In this document: in pieces, positions 12,791 to 25,794 of the stretch
Layout of the letters: each line of letters begins with the position of its first letter
Position numbering within the stretch: the stretch's first letter is position 1
Origin: Rhyzopertha dominica
Taxonomy: Eukaryota > Arthropoda > Insecta > Coleoptera > Bostrichidae
Length of the DNA stretch: 64,000 nt
Direction of reading: 5' to 3'
NCBI GenBank assembly: GCA_025024175.1
Contig: QCXZ01000042.1
Coordinates: 9,317,501-9,381,500, forward strand
Notes under the pieces: model-generated
Database searches by the model: none
What the model saw: the letters and a program-made list of their open reading frames with translations, nothing else
Told to the model about the DNA's origin: nothing
Made by a program: the position numbers and the translations under genes

Positions 12791-13210
12791 AGGCGAGCTT
12801 TCGCGTGATCACTGGCAATTTTTCCAAATGAAACTTATAGCACCATATTTCTGCATTTCGTCATTATAGCCACTAGAATCACTATTGCGTATACTTTTGC
12901 CTAAACCTTATTCTATGGGCACCGGATTCTCATCCATGCACTTCTTCCAACACCCGTGGTACACACTTTTTGGGTAGCACCCTTTCAGCCTGAATGATAT
13001 TTCTTATTCGCATTCGCAATTCTTCATTCATTCCCCAATAAATTAGGAGGAGTTATTATTTTAACATGCTTCCCATCAGTGCTTTTCCGAGCTATCTTAT
13101 TCAGGTCGTCCTCCACTAGTAAAGATTTCCACTGAGCCAACATTGCTTTTAGTGTCGGGCTTTTCAGGCCGTGGTCTGTACTCCTGTTTTCGAACTAAGT
13201 ACAGAACCCA
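12791..13210 (-). pseudogene. Gypsy-type pol relic near the integrase zinc-binding region
   Basis: On the minus strand, 13190-13045 reads AMLAQWKSLLVEDDL and then STDGKHVKI. Next, 13025-12950 reads AERVLPKKCVPRVLEEVHG. This order (spacer after RNase H, then the 'VLPxxxxxxVLxExHdG' lead-in to the integrase HHCC zinc finger) is typical of gypsy pol. It is interrupted by frameshifts and stops. It is antisense to the gypsy relic at 7866-10445, so it is a separate insertion. Confidence 0.5.
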
Positions 13211-13696
13211 CTTCTAGTTGGGCTTTAGAACTCTCAGAAGTCCATTCATGGCTTTACTTGATAATGGCTACCCTTGCAGTAACTGAGTTGTTCACATGGA
13301 CTTCTGAATACAGTATCGGTGTGTCTACCTGGATGAAGCTGCATTTTTACATGTTGGCTTTGAGTTTTCAGTCATCATTGATAAATTTCTATGGCACTGT
13401 AAATAGCCCACTTCTTGCAGTTGTTGATTCGTTCAAATCTCATAATGAGGGCCTCGATGTTCAAAATCTATCGTAGAAGTGGAGCGCGGCGTTCGATTAG
13501 TTTTTGAGACACACGTTAGTTGTACCTACGTCTCTATGTCTCTACTATTAAAGTTGTCAACACAAACGTTAAGGCAGAGTCCTTGCTTATTGAAAAACAC
13601 TAATAGCTCGGTAAAGCATGCATTGTAAAACATTAAAAAAAGTGGGAGTTCCACAAAGAAAATACACTATTGTAGCATGAATATGAATTATGAGGA

Positions 13697-13945
13697 ATGT
13701 TAAAAAAGAAAGTTATTATAAAAAGAAACACATCTGCTTTAAAACACAGTTTAAAGCAACTAAGAGGACTTACCGCAGAAGTTGTGCGAAGGTTATTAGA
13801 AATTTTTGTATCATATACAATTTTGGTGATAGACGATGAGCATTATGTTTCTTCAGTTGACGTTTATGTTGCTGGAAATAGCAGTTACTTCTATAAAAAT
13901 TGTGTTGGGGTGAATTCTGGAGCAGGTAATTTATAAGAGGCGTGA
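13697..13945 (+). pseudogene. Possible Tc1/mariner-superfamily transposase fragment
   Basis: The frame gives LEIFVSYTILVIDDEHYVSS followed by a GNSSYFY block. This resembles the region around the first catalytic Asp in insect transposases of the kind with 'xIMDDExY' followed by 'PGxxxYxx'. Flanking sequence is not clearly recognisable and no terminal repeats were found. Treat it as tentative. Confidence 0.35.
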
Positions 13946-16900
13946 GGTTTATCCAATAATTTTTTATTTGAGCATAACAACAGTAATGAAGAAATCGTCG
14001 CGACCACGGTCTACTAAGCCTACCAACCATGTCAAATGCTTCAAAAAAACTAAATTAAACACAATTATATTTTTCATGACTTCTTTCTGTTCACACCATT
14101 GGTGCAGCCGGCTTTACCATCTCCTAACCAATAAACCTCGCCAGCCTCATCTTCAAATAAACTTAGACAGTCCCAACATCCGCGTCAGGTCCCCAGGAGT
14201 TTCGACGGCGTTTCGTGTAATGGCTGCTGGAAATGGAACAGACGTCATGAGCGCTACAGAATTTCGCGTTTAAGAGAACTCCACTTGAAAAGAGCGAGCG
14301 GCGGGGGGCGGCAATCTCAAGAGGATAACCGACAAGCAGCGCAATTTCAAAGTCGATACCGCGAGCTCGTCATATCTTTGACATCTGATGGAATTACCCG
14401 GAGGGATTCGATAGAGACGACGTTGGTAAAGGGTTGAAAGGGGGCTTTGCAAGTTGGCGCTGAACATGCCAATTTAGAGTGCTAAGCCAGAGGTCAAGGA
14501 AAATCATATTGCTTAAAGAGGGAACTGATGCGATAAACGACATTTACGTTTTTGACTTGGCAAGCCAATCAGGCAGCTTTCCTTGCCCTTTTTCTTTTAT
14601 CAGGTCATGCAAATAAATCACGGGGTTGTTTTTCGGGTTTCTTTGAAACTAAGATTATTCGCAAAATCTAAAGTAACGAGTACAATTGAAAAAACTGTCG
14701 GACCCTAGTGATTAAATATATTTAAGTTAATACTCAGATAAATGATTTTCAGCTTTGCATTTATTGCAGGTTACTTCGGTATACACATAGATTACTTACT
14801 GACTAGCTTATGCCTATTATATCTGTTTATTTATATGGCTAATTAATGGCATCGGTCTACTTTTCAGACCTACATAGTGAATTTATTTACTACACACTAG
14901 TGCACTCGTATAAACACGGATATACAAGCTAGGCTTATGTCGCGTAATTGTTGACAAAGCTCGCGATTGTTTCATTCCGGTTTACTTTGCGATAACTACG
15001 TCACCACACATGTATATGTACGTAAAATTTAAGTACAGTCAGAAGATTTCTATTAAAACGTCATATACGACATTTATAGATGAAGACATCTATATTCTTC
15101 TGCTTTTCAAAGAGATTATATACTTCAAAATACTGACGCGCATGGTTGGTGGTCTCAAGTGGCAAATTTGATTGCTCTAAAACAAGTTCTTTTGGATTTT
15201 ATTCAGTCTATCGATGTCTTCGACGCGAACCAAATGAAGGGGTGGCAGTGATAAACGAGCATTAGTTTAGCTGAGATGTGATTAGAGATTAGAATATTGT
15301 TGGAAGGCTACAATACTAGAAAAATCATTATAGTATCTGAGAAGACTAATATTTTGTTGGCCCTAGTCCAGAATGGCTGCCAGATCTACAGTTTACGACA
15401 CTGGCTTGAGAGATATGGCATTTATGATGTATGTGATAAAAGATATCATGTTTTATGCATATGCTGTGATCAGTATCTATCTTGTTTGCAGTTTTCGGTT
15501 GTCTAAAAACGTATTTGGTCAATTTGCACGTAGTTATTCCAGTAATAATAATGTATCTTTGTACGATTACCTATAGGTCGAAATGTTTAATTATTTGTTT
15601 TCATTATAGCCCTCTTCCCAAATTAAGTGTTTTTTCTCTTCTGGTTTTTCGAATGCATCTTTCTTTTTGGCTTCTCTTCATTATTTTGCGTCTTTATGTG
15701 GATGATAAATTCTTTCTTACCATTAGCTATCAGTGTTCGAACTATCATTTTTAAAACTTTGGATGTGCAAAGGAATTGAAATTTTTTCCTGTTTCTACAC
15801 CTCCAAGCTCATTTTAACTTGTTTGTAACGCGCGATATTCAATGTGATCGTTCGTATCGCAGTGTTTATTTAACAATATAGTATGTTGTAGCCGGATGGC
15901 AGTACGGGTAGTTTCCGCAGAATCTGCAGCCACACCAAGCTTGAAGGCTCATTTAACGCTATCTGCAAATTGACATACTTCAGTGGCGGAGTGGAGTTAT
16001 ATGTTTGTCGATTGTTCTTAAAATTAACAAATATACTTGCGGAAAGAGCTACATAGCCAAACAAAATAATGTTTCTAGGTAGTTAATAATTGCAATTTGG
16101 ATTATACGAAAAGAAATTTATTAAAATATGCACTTATAATTGCTTGTGTTTTAATGGAGATATACAAATATATTAGAAAAAGAAATGTATTAATCCTTCA
16201 TTAATAAATCTAGTTATTGTATTGTTATTATTTCAGTCGAATTTCTTTGAACTTATTAAATATAAACGTTGGTTTGACAGCTTTGAGGGACCCTATAAGC
16301 AAATTCGCAATATATCAACGACAAACAATTGTTGTTTCAGCTACTTCGAAATAAATTAAGTTATTGCCCATCGAGTGACGTACGTCAGCATAAATTTGGT
16401 TAAATATTTGGTCGATACATTTTTTCTCAAAATAGTTTCATCAGGTATTTGCTTGTTTTATTTTTTAGAAAAGTTATCAATATTATATTTTATAGCTTAG
16501 TAAAGGTGCCCTACTAATACCAGGGTTGGCATGATTAAAACAAAATGTTTAATCGCTTTTATTCCAATTTAGTGTGCATAAAATTGAAGCTCTCTATTTC
16601 AAAACCGATTATAAGGATAGCTAAATCCACCATTCAGAACACGTTCATAAATCTTCCGGCTTTGAATTCGAATTTATCACGGAGCAATATTTCGATAAAG
16701 GAATTGATCGGAAAATCCTTCGGCCTTCAAATTATATCCCCATAAATAGGATCCACCCTGCCTTTGAGTATTTTTCCAACACCCGTAGGCGTCACACCTG
16801 CATTATACACTTACTTTCCACTCTCGTTTTTATCCACTTCATGCGCCGGGACTTTTTCAAACGACATAATTGCCAATTTGACGCCGTAGCTGTACCCCAT

Positions 16901-16965
16901 GCGTCTCGATATATATTTATGCATCGACCTTATCCAGCTATTTGATCCATCCTTGTTCGTTCCAG
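13946..16965. other. Gene-free stretch up to the neuroligin penultimate exon
   Basis: No coding exon was found. I looked for the neuroligin block that should precede the exon at 16966 (ending in an NFAxxGG-like motif) and did not see it, so this whole stretch is probably intron. A GC-richer patch lies at about 14090-14480. Confidence 0.4.
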
Positions 16966-17084
16966 GAATCCGAACGAACACCACAAGCAGGAGACGGTGC
17001 TGGCGGCTTCGAGGGAGAGAAACAGGTTCAGGTCCATTGTCTGGGATGAATACGACTCGGTTCACCAGAAGTATTTGGAGATTG
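16966..17084 (+). CDS. Nlg: Neuroligin, penultimate coding exon
   Basis: The 119-base exon lies between acceptor ttccag (ending 16965) and donor gtaagt (from 17085). It begins with one base completing a Gly codon, then reads NPNEHHKQETVLAASRERNR and ends SVHQKYLEIG, the last Gly codon being split. It encodes the C-terminal end of the extracellular cholinesterase-like domain of neuroligins, postsynaptic adhesion receptors that bind neurexin. The block VHQKYLEIG is highly conserved in insect neuroligins. It joins in phase to the exon at 42436 (G, then GC ATG AAA). The upstream neighbour was not found in the window. Which of the several insect neuroligins this is cannot be settled from the sequence alone. 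Confidence 0.93.
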
Positions 17085-18190
17085 GTAAGTTGGGGGAAAC
17101 GTAGCTTTAGGCTGTAGATGGGGAAGAATGTGGAGGGAACAATATTGAAAAGCGATGCAGCTCCATAATAATTTAGTAAAGCTGAAGCAAGTCCAGTCTC
17201 TTGTAGTAGGTCCTTATAAAAAAAATTGGGTAATTTCGTTTGGGAAGTTAAGGGTTACTTAGGCATCACTTAGAGGTTTAAGTAATTGCGATGAAAAGAA
17301 TACTTTTATTATTATTTTACCTAACAGTTTTCCTTGTTTAAATTAAGTCGTTTACTAAGCGTAAAAAAAATCAAGACGTCCTTCAGTAAAAGGTTTAGCT
17401 GGAGTTTCTCCTGTACCAGTACAAAAGCAACCCCTACAGTGCAACAGGTACATATTTAATGCATATTAATATAAAGGAGAACTGCGATATCGGCAAATAA
17501 TGTCACAAGCTAACTGCATTTCTGATACGTAAGGATTATGGATATACGCCATTAAAATTCAAAGCCTTAACATTAGAATATTTATAAATTATTTCTTTCT
17601 TAAGCCCCCGACGAAAAGTATCTAATAATGAGGGCCACCTTAAATGATATTTTTTCAAGTTGTTTTCATTTTGGGAGTAACGGGTACTTCTTGCCGAGAC
17701 GAGTTCAAAAAGATGACAGTGGATGACATTGTGAACCTAGGAAAAATTCTAGTGGTTTATCACTTACCGATCAGGAAAATGCACCTGTCGGCTTGAAGGA
17801 TTATATACTATTGGGAAAATTGCAACTTACCCTAACTTGCCCGATGCTTACAGTTATACAGGGCATTGTTTTCGACGGTTCTCAATAGTGGTAGCGGTTT
17901 ATTCACTTTGAAGAGACATGGCGTTGGAAATCCTCAGCTATGGTCGAAGGCTACTTGGCTGATACAATTGAATTGAAAATAAGAAGAAAGTTTCCAATAA
18001 GATCCTTTTAGTGGTTTATCAGAAAAAGTAGCACCAGTGGCTCCTTCTGCAACTGTTGTTGATGTTTCTAAAGCGGTTGTAGAAAATCTTAATATGTTAA
18101 TGAATCTAACCAATAAATCAGTTTCTTTATTGACAGATTAACATTTCAAATTGTCAAAACTTGACTTTAAATTTTAATATACAGTTTCAA

Positions 18191-19367
18191 TACGCTATAT
18201 TAGTGCTGACGTAATGACGGCCATTTTTCTGTGGTACCTCAAAGTCCTGGATCCTGACAAACCGAGTTGTCATAACGTGCGTAACAGACCTCCTTGTTAG
18301 GTGCAATTTTGTGACTTTAAAAGAATATTTAGAAGTGTTACTTTGCTTATTTGGGTAGCTTACACTCCCTCGCTTTGCTTCACAAGTACTACAAACCGAA
18401 ATTACATTTAGTTTAGATCCTGGATCAAAACAAACCAAGTTGTCATAACGTGCATAAGGGAGTTCAGTGTTTGGTGCAATTTTTTAGTGTTAAAAGAATA
18501 TTTGAAAGTGTTACTGTGTATGTTTGAGTACCTGGCACTCCTTTGCTTTACTTAGCAAGTATTACAAACGTAAATTACATTTAGTTACACTGTAGGTACT
18601 GCTGAAAAGCTTAACCTACAATAAGTGCGTGTGTAGAGTATTACATTTTACATGCTGTACCAGAAGATGGTAACGTGCTAGGTCCCTGGATGTTCTTGTT
18701 ATAATGAGAGAGAAACGTATAAACTTTAAGCACTTATTTTAGATTGTCTTTCAACGATAGATTGCAACTCAATGTAATTTCGGTTTGTAATACTTAATGA
18801 ATAATACAAAGGTATGTAAATCATTCAAACATACACAGTAACACTCCAAAATATTATATTATACTATAATTTTGCTCTGAACATTGANTGTTACTGTGTA
18901 TTTTTAGTGGTTTACGTTCCTTCGTATAATTTAGTACTTATTATAAACCAAAATTAGGTTTAGTTGCAATCTGTTGTTCAAAAACAACCTAAAATAAGTG
19001 CTGTAAATATTACACGTTTCTCTCTCATTATAACGGAAACATCCAGGGACCCAACTCATTGGCATTTTCTGGTAAAACTTGTAAATTGTAATGCTCCACA
19101 CACGTACTTAGTGTATGTTCAGCTTTTCAACAATACATTGTATCTAAATGTAATTTGGGTTTGTGATACTTGCTAATTAAAGCGAAGTAGTGTAAGCTAC
19201 TCAAACATACACAGTGACACTTTAAAATACTCTTTAACACTAAAAAATTATATCAAACACTGAACTCCCTTACGCACATTATGGCAACTAAGTAGGTTGG
19301 TTTGGATCCGGGATCTTAACGTATCGCAGCAAAATGGCCGACATCTACGTCACACTAATATAGCGTA
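18191..19367. mobile_element. Fold-back DNA element with inverted arms and internal duplication
   Basis: The ends tacgctatattagtg (18191) and cactaatatagcgta (to 19367) are inverted copies with a TA at each edge. Inverted similarity continues inward along most of the element, meeting near 18860 in an AT-only stretch. The left arm holds a tandem duplication of about 170 bases (starting about 18245 and 18418, each with ccaagttgtcataacgtgc or close), so the left arm is longer. No transposase is present; it is non-autonomous. A diverged partial copy lies at 41020-41885. One N at 18888. Confidence 0.75.
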
Positions 19368-21034
19368 TAGGTACCTAGTTCTAATAAGTTTGTTGCAAAT
19401 TGTACTTAAGAAATTGTAATGAAAGTAGGTATGCATAATCTTGTTGGAAAGTAAAAGATCAATTTGCGGAAATATGGAAATTTGGCACTTTCGACACACA
19501 TTTTGGTATCGAAAACAGTCCTTTGTTGCCCAAAAGCAGAAAAAATAATTTGTTTCTTGTCACGTTGTGTCGAATTATTTTGACAGGTTGATGAGAAGGA
19601 CTTGATTTTCGCCATTAAAAGGTTCAATCCATGACTAAAGCGCACGAACCCAAGGCCTGTAAAGGTGTAATTAAATTATTACTTAGCGTTATAGAAACGT
19701 ATTCCATAAATAGCATTTTAAAGATTAGAATAAAAAAAAATACTTAAATCTAATTCTTAAAGTAACAGCCGCAGGACTTCTTCATTTCACCCAGATCAAT
19801 AAGCGTCAGCATCCAGGGGCGTCTGCGATAATATTCTTTGAATTGCAAATGATATTTTAAACGTTTTATGCGATTTCCCGCTAAGTTCTGCAACTGACTC
19901 GTTACGACTTCCGCAACTCCATAGCGTCATTATAATTTTCCAGTTAATGCAGCATCAAAAGTTCAGTTGGTAAGGGACCGCGCAATGGCGGGCCTCAACT
20001 TTTGGAATTCATTGTTCCCTTTCATTGCAAATGAGATGAGGTTAGGGGGAAAGATCGCGATAGTTTAGAAGTTTGAGTGTGCATCTAAAAAGTTTGAGGT
20101 TGTAGTCAGAAGAGCAGTGTAAATGAAAATAATCCCATTGTATAGAGGGGCCTCGAGCCTTTAAGTTTGTAATGCATGTTTTTAAGTTTAAATGGAGCTC
20201 TTCAGTTTTTATAGGGGTCTCTTTGCGAGGGATGTGATAGGGGCAGTTAATTCAGTTCTAAAAACATGCCAGGAAATTTAAGAGGCACTTAAGCAATTAT
20301 GGATGCACTTAAAGTTCTCGTATGAATGGAAACAAATAGGGTTATCTACTTAGTGAGAATACGGTATAGCTCGACTTCCATTAAACCTTTATATAAAATA
20401 AAATTTACAGGGAGTAGCATATTTTTTTATATTGATGGCATTAGAGAAACTTTCATTAAGGTTTGTTAATCAATTTATTGTCTAAGGCGCATCATATCAG
20501 TGAAGGGTACGCATATCAAATACTTTGTAATGCTTATTGCAATAATAACATAAGACTTTCTTAAAACTAATTGTATTGTACAATTTTGCGACTTAGTATC
20601 TGATCTATTATTGTTGGTGACAATTATTGTGTCCTAAGTTTATTGTATTTGTAATAGTGAAAATATTAAAATATAACTAAGTCATTTGCAGCGTTTTTAT
20701 TATGAAAGTAGTGATATTTTTCCATTGATCTGACTGGTTTTAGTTATTTTCTATACAATGTTGACTAAGACCGGGTTTACATGCGTAAATTAAATAAAAA
20801 ATGTATTACCAAATATATGGTCTTCTTATGGGTAACTCACTTTCCCTGTTTTTAACTGAAATATCCAACAACAAATCGGGAAAACCTTTTATTCTCTTCA
20901 AAGCATAATTTATTAAATTACAACGTTCATTTCGGTTCATTACACTAATTATTTCTTAAGACGACTTTTGTGGTGTTAACAAAAAAAACAATGGTACATC
21001 AACTGACCAAAATATCTACTACAAGATTGTTATT

Positions 21035-21285
21035 TTAAATGAAACGACCCCATATTTTATAGCGAATTCGATAGGGCATCGAATTAAACAAAAAAGTGCT
21101 AAAGTACCACTACCCTACAGTCACTTGTTTTTGAGATATCTCATGTCAAATAATTGTTCACGAAACAGTCTACAATGACAAACAAACAAATGATTGTAGG
21201 GCAGTGGAACTTTAGTACTCTTTTGTTTAATTCGATGGCCTACCAAATTCACTATAAAAATGGGGTGGTTCTTTTTAAATAATAA
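21035..21285. repeat. Palindromic MITE-like element of about 250 bases
   Basis: Arms of about 85 bases at 21037-21125 and 21192-21283 are inverted copies. Shared strings include catcgaattaaacaaaa and ccctaca. AT-rich sequence (ttttaaat-like) borders both ends. It has no coding capacity. Transcribed, it would fold into a long hairpin. Confidence 0.65.
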
Positions 21286-21899
21286 ATTGTTTTAAAATTC
21301 GTTTCAAGAATTCATAAAATTTTCCATTGAAACTAGTAGCCTACGGCGTCAATTAAAGTTAGCTGTTATAAACTGTTACCGTAAATAGCCTATATAAACA
21401 ACACAAAATACAGATTTAAAATAAAAGAATAATACAATGAATTCTTTTGCTACATGTAACTTTGCCAAAAATAATAATAGAGACAGATACCATATTATCA
21501 GAGTCGTCCAAACAAAAAATGAAGCATACCAAACACATAAACTGCTTATCTTTCCGTTATCAAAAGAAAATTACGAAGAAAGCTGAATACTTAAAAAAAA
21601 TTATCCAATAATGTTCATAGTACCTCAGTATTAGACAAAATAATTTCGAAAAAACTAAAAAAAATAATTTTCCAACAAAACAGAAATCATGAGTAACTAT
21701 GTCAGTAAATAAAACCGGTTTAGGTAAAATATAGCTGAATAATAAATCCAAATAAAATGACAAAAATGATTAAACTGGAACATATCACATAACGTGCATA
21801 ATTGTCCAGTTATTTATGTATATATGTCAAAATGGGTGATGTTTTGAAGCTAGGATAAAAGAGCACAAACAGCAATAGAACTAAAAATTGCAAAATCTG

Positions 21900-22690
21900 G
21901 TTTTGGTCAATGTTGTACAGAAAATAACCACAGCCTTAAGATGATTTTAAAATACTTCATACATGTTATGAAGCAAAAAACACTAAATAGCTGCCTCAGA
22001 CTTACTTTTGGAATAAGGAATATTGAGAGAGTGTTCCACACTCTGATTGGTTCAGGTTGGCTTAATATGAAAAATCGTAGGAGGCTTCATGCTGCTGTTC
22101 TGTATCGCCCACTCCATCTCTATAATAAAATTAAATTCAGAACTGATATTCATAACCTGAATATCAGAAGGAAGGACGCCCTTACGATTCCTTGATACAG
22201 ATATGCTCTTTACGAAAGGTCATTCAGTTACAACGTAACCAAAATAATTAGTGGGCTCCCAGCGTCCTCGAGGTCAATGTCAATTGTTACCTTTAAACGT
22301 TTCTAAAAAAGTTATCTTCTTAAATCATAGAATTGAAATCATATCTGATTATTAATAAAGTGCCGCCCTTCATCCGTTGCTATGTGTTTTTGTTTCTCTC
22401 CTATTTTTTCTGCAATGTCAATTATTTAAATGTGATGGCAGTATTCATAGCTTGGCAATTCTGCAAAGTAGTTTTTTTTTTAAATCCCCATAGGCATGTT
22501 TATGTGCATCAATAAAATTTATTATGATCATTATTAAATTCTGTTTGAAAATATAGAAATTTAGAACACAATTTGATAACAAATGTATTGTAAACGTGCA
22601 TAGAAAAACGTCCATGCACAAAATGTACTGATGCTCGACTGACTTAAATAAATCTTTCTTATCTTTCTTATTATTGACTGTGTGATATGG
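21900..22690 (+). pseudogene. LINE ORF2 C-terminus and 3' UTR
   Basis: The frame at 21941-22195 contains CLRLTFGIRNIERV, then LYNKIKFRTDIHNLNIRRKD, and after a stop at 22193-22195 it continues with YERSFSYNV and ISGLPASSRSMSIVTFKRF. This is the conserved tail of ORF2 in Jockey/CR1-like insect LINEs, located after the reverse transcriptase. An AT-rich 3' region follows, ending near a tctttctt repeat at about 22654. Everything 5' of 21900 is missing. Confidence 0.7.
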
Positions 22691-23089
22691 TTAAGTGATA
22701 TAGTAAGAGTTATTTATCCAAAGAAATAATAAGTCATAAGTAAACGTAAAAGAAAATTTCCGAGCTATCAGAATTGCATAGAACATCGAAGTATTTGAAC
22801 AGCATTAGGAAGACCAAATTGCATTCTGACAATATTCCCTGACCCTAAAGGAGTCAACAGCTGTTTCTGGTACAGATGATGGCTCAGTATCTATCTAATG
22901 ATATGCTCAAAACAGAGTGAACAATTAAATATGTGTTTTGCCGTAAAAATCTTGAAAGAGGTACAAAAGAAGTCAGATGAATCGAATCCTTGACAAACTT
23001 TTTTTTGCTGCCAAGAACCTACACATTATTTAAAAAAGTAGTTATTTGGGCTAAAGTTGCTTCACCAGTGTAGATATTGTTAAAATCAC

Positions 23090-23600
23090 GTTCTAGCAGA
23101 ATCTCTCCAAATTCCGACCCCTAACTCTTCTTCCCGTAACAATTTCAATCGGAATGCAGGCCTGCAGCTCGCCCGACCAATTCCAGCAATCTTTCATCGG
23201 CGCGCCGTCGGGGGGCGACGTCCCGCATTCCAGACGGATGGTGCATCGTGCACAGATGGCGTCGCGGGCGGGCCATTCCTTAAATTGAAATTAGATGGAC
23301 GGGGGAGCTGAGAACTTCCGAAGTTGATCGACAGTTGGTGCCGGCGGAGTTGATTCGAAATTAAATCACGTAAGGGAGCCCGCCGCCCAACTTCCTCCAA
23401 GATAAACTTCTTTGATTTGCAAAACGGCCGGCGTTTGTTTATAAATATCGCGGAAGAAGAGTTGCGGTCGAATCGGCGCGTATTTCGGGACGTTTTACGA
23501 TCCCCCGCGATGATGCAGGGGTTTGGAAGTTATGGAAGTTTTTGGAAGTGATTTAGCGTCGGGGTGGGGTAGCAAGTTTTAGGGGCCTCCTTTGAGACTC
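23090..23600. other. GC-rich, repeat-free island in the giant intron
   Basis: Markedly richer in G, C and CpG than the surroundings, with strings such as ggcgcgccgtcggggggcg. Open frames on the minus strand (23400-23194) look accidental. It could be an enhancer, an alternative promoter or an unrecognised element. No splice-framed exon was identified. Confidence 0.35.
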
Positions 23601-24297
23601 GCGTAATTGGGTATGCAGGTATCATGCGGAACTAGGTGAAGCTTCTGAACTTCTTGCAGGAAATCCAAACATGGTTAAAACGGAATTATTACAAAAAAGT
23701 AAAGCTTTGAAATATGAAACTTTTTTACGCATCCGCCATTTTTTTAGACCGGCTTGTTTCTATAATTAAATTAGTTGCATGGAATTCGCTATTCCAGAAT
23801 TGACTTTTTACTATAATGCACGAATACTACGTTTTCTTTGGAAAGCTGAAGCTTCAAACCCGTAGTTTTTAAACCGCTTGCATTCCAAAAGTTTGTTATA
23901 AGTTAGGGAAATCACCAGTTAAGGTTATCGTGAATTTTTGAAACTAAATCCATCATAATTGCACTCGTGTATACTGCTTGATGAACACTACAAAAAATCT
24001 AGATTTCACATTAAGGATAGTAGATTGTAATTCAAGTATAGATATTTCTATAACTCCAAAATTTGTTACTCTGTACATAACTAAAGAGCCCATATACCAT
24101 GAGCACTCAAGGCAGACTCGGGACTTTCGAGATTAATTTCACACAAGGCCGAGCATGTACCGCTAAAAGGGCTTCATCTGCTTTCATCAAAGGTACAACA
24201 AAAAGTAAAATTTAAATTGGCCTTCTTACAACCTATATGTTATAATCGATTAGAATGGAGATGACAAAACTGTAATGATGCGTTTAATACATTAATT

Positions 24298-24370
24298 ACT
24301 ACTCATTAAGGCAACTAGGTGGCTTTGTCATCGTGTCAGTTCATTGCTGACAGATGGTATTGCTGTCTAT
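24298..24370. repeat. Repeat B copy
   Basis: This shares ggtggctttgtcatcg and tcagttcat and gctgaca strings with 36181-36252 (same direction) and 42006-42060 (inverted). It lies about 400 bases beyond the 3' end of the transposase reading frame at 24784-25691. It may be a terminal part of a transposon family. Confidence 0.55.
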
Positions 24371-24783
24371 TTTTCTACTAAAATCATATCAAATCTTTGG
24401 TACTGCAAAACAGATGAATGATGGCGAGCGGTGGGGATGAGACGCATTGGCGCCAGCCTCAGGTCGTGCCGACCATCGTATATCAGTGGCGGCGCAAATG
24501 AAATTTTTTAGTTTGCATGCAAAGTGGTGCTTAGGAAAAGGAAATACAGGAAACAGTATTATTGTGTAATTAAGTAAACAAAATAACGTAGGTAGTACAA
24601 AGAAAATGGAAACCTAAAAATAATGTCAATAATAAATAGGCATAGGTACATGTGAGTTGTCAAATTACTATCGGAACCAAAAAACGAATGAAAAAGAATA
24701 CATAGGTACTTAGAAGAAACAATAAGACTGTACAATAAAAAGAATTAATTACTAAGTACAATCAAGAGAAGCAAAAATAATTA

Positions 24784-25727
24784 ATCACGTGGTCACAGCG
24801 CTTCTTCCAATCTCCGACTGTTATCTTGCTGAATTCTTCTTCGGCTATCATCATCGCTTCATCCAATTTGAACGTGACATTCCTTGCACCAACGTTGTGT
24901 TTTACTGTGGCCTAAATTAACTCGATGGCTTTCAAATCCGGGTGGTAGGGTCGTAAGCGTAAAACGGTATGTCCATAACTTCGTAACAAGTTGTCAAACT
25001 TGTAAGTTACATGGCGCTTTTTATTATTTTTAATAATTTCGTACAGTTTTGGTTTCAAACTGTTTGGATCGAAATTAATGTTACGATCCGTAATCCATCG
25101 CACCATATCTCCTTTCTTGGAATTCGACGACGGTGCTGGATTGGTTTGCACATTATGATACGGCGCATTATCAGTAACGATGACCGAATTCCTTGGCAAA
25201 TTGGAGATTAACATGTTTTCCAGCCACTTTCCGTAATTACCAGAATTCATTTCTGAATGGTAATCACCACTTTTTGTTTCCGACTTGAACATTAATAGAC
25301 ATCCAGGTAAGAACCCCTTTTCCCATCCTGCGTGTATGATTATAAGCCTCTGACCTTTGGAAATATTTGCAAATAACCATTTTATCGAATCATGTCCAGT
25401 TTTTCGACGAAGTGTGTCCACTATGCAGGTAAGTTTCGTGCAGATATACAATTGGTGTATTCTGACTTCGGAAATATTTATTTTCTCCAAATAAGCAATT
25501 CGAAGTGAACTGATGTCGTGCCTTTCGATTAGCACTTTTCGATTATTTTGAGTTCTCCTCCACCAGAATCCCATGTGCAATAAAACCCTCAAAGTCTCGT
25601 TCGATCCATGCCAATCCAAGTCAGTTCGTATCTTCTGGTTTAATTGTGCTACTGTCACACGATTTCTTTCCGTCGTGTAAAATTCGTGCATAATATGATC
25701 AGTCTTCTTGTATTCCGGAAAATGTAT
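24784..25727 (-). pseudogene. DDE_3/IS630-like transposase with one nonsense codon
   Basis: From an ATG at 25691 an uninterrupted frame of 259 codons runs to TAG at 24914-24912, just after the catalytic-Glu block RPYHPDLKAIELI. The same frame then continues (ATVKHNVGARNVTFKLDEAM...) to a stop near 24784, so the TAG replaces the Trp usually found there (tgg to tag). The second catalytic Asp lies in VIVTDNAPYHN at about 25158-25190; the first is probably in the GDYHSEMN region. N-terminal helix-turn-helix-like sequence precedes. This is the best preserved transposase in the window. A frame extends upstream to about 25727, but a full N-terminus is not certain. Confidence 0.75.
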
Positions 25728-25794
25728 TTCGGTTCTTTACTTCTTTACTGTCAACAAAAAGTGCAGTGGGGGCCTGCTGTCAGGTTGATGTATG

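Noticed and set aside
13171..13476. 101-codon plus-strand ORF
   Set aside because: It is antisense to recognisable gypsy pol sequence on the minus strand and has no family resemblance.
14090..14480. Possible coding exon in a GC-richer patch
   Set aside because: No splice-framed block and no similarity to the missing neuroligin exon.
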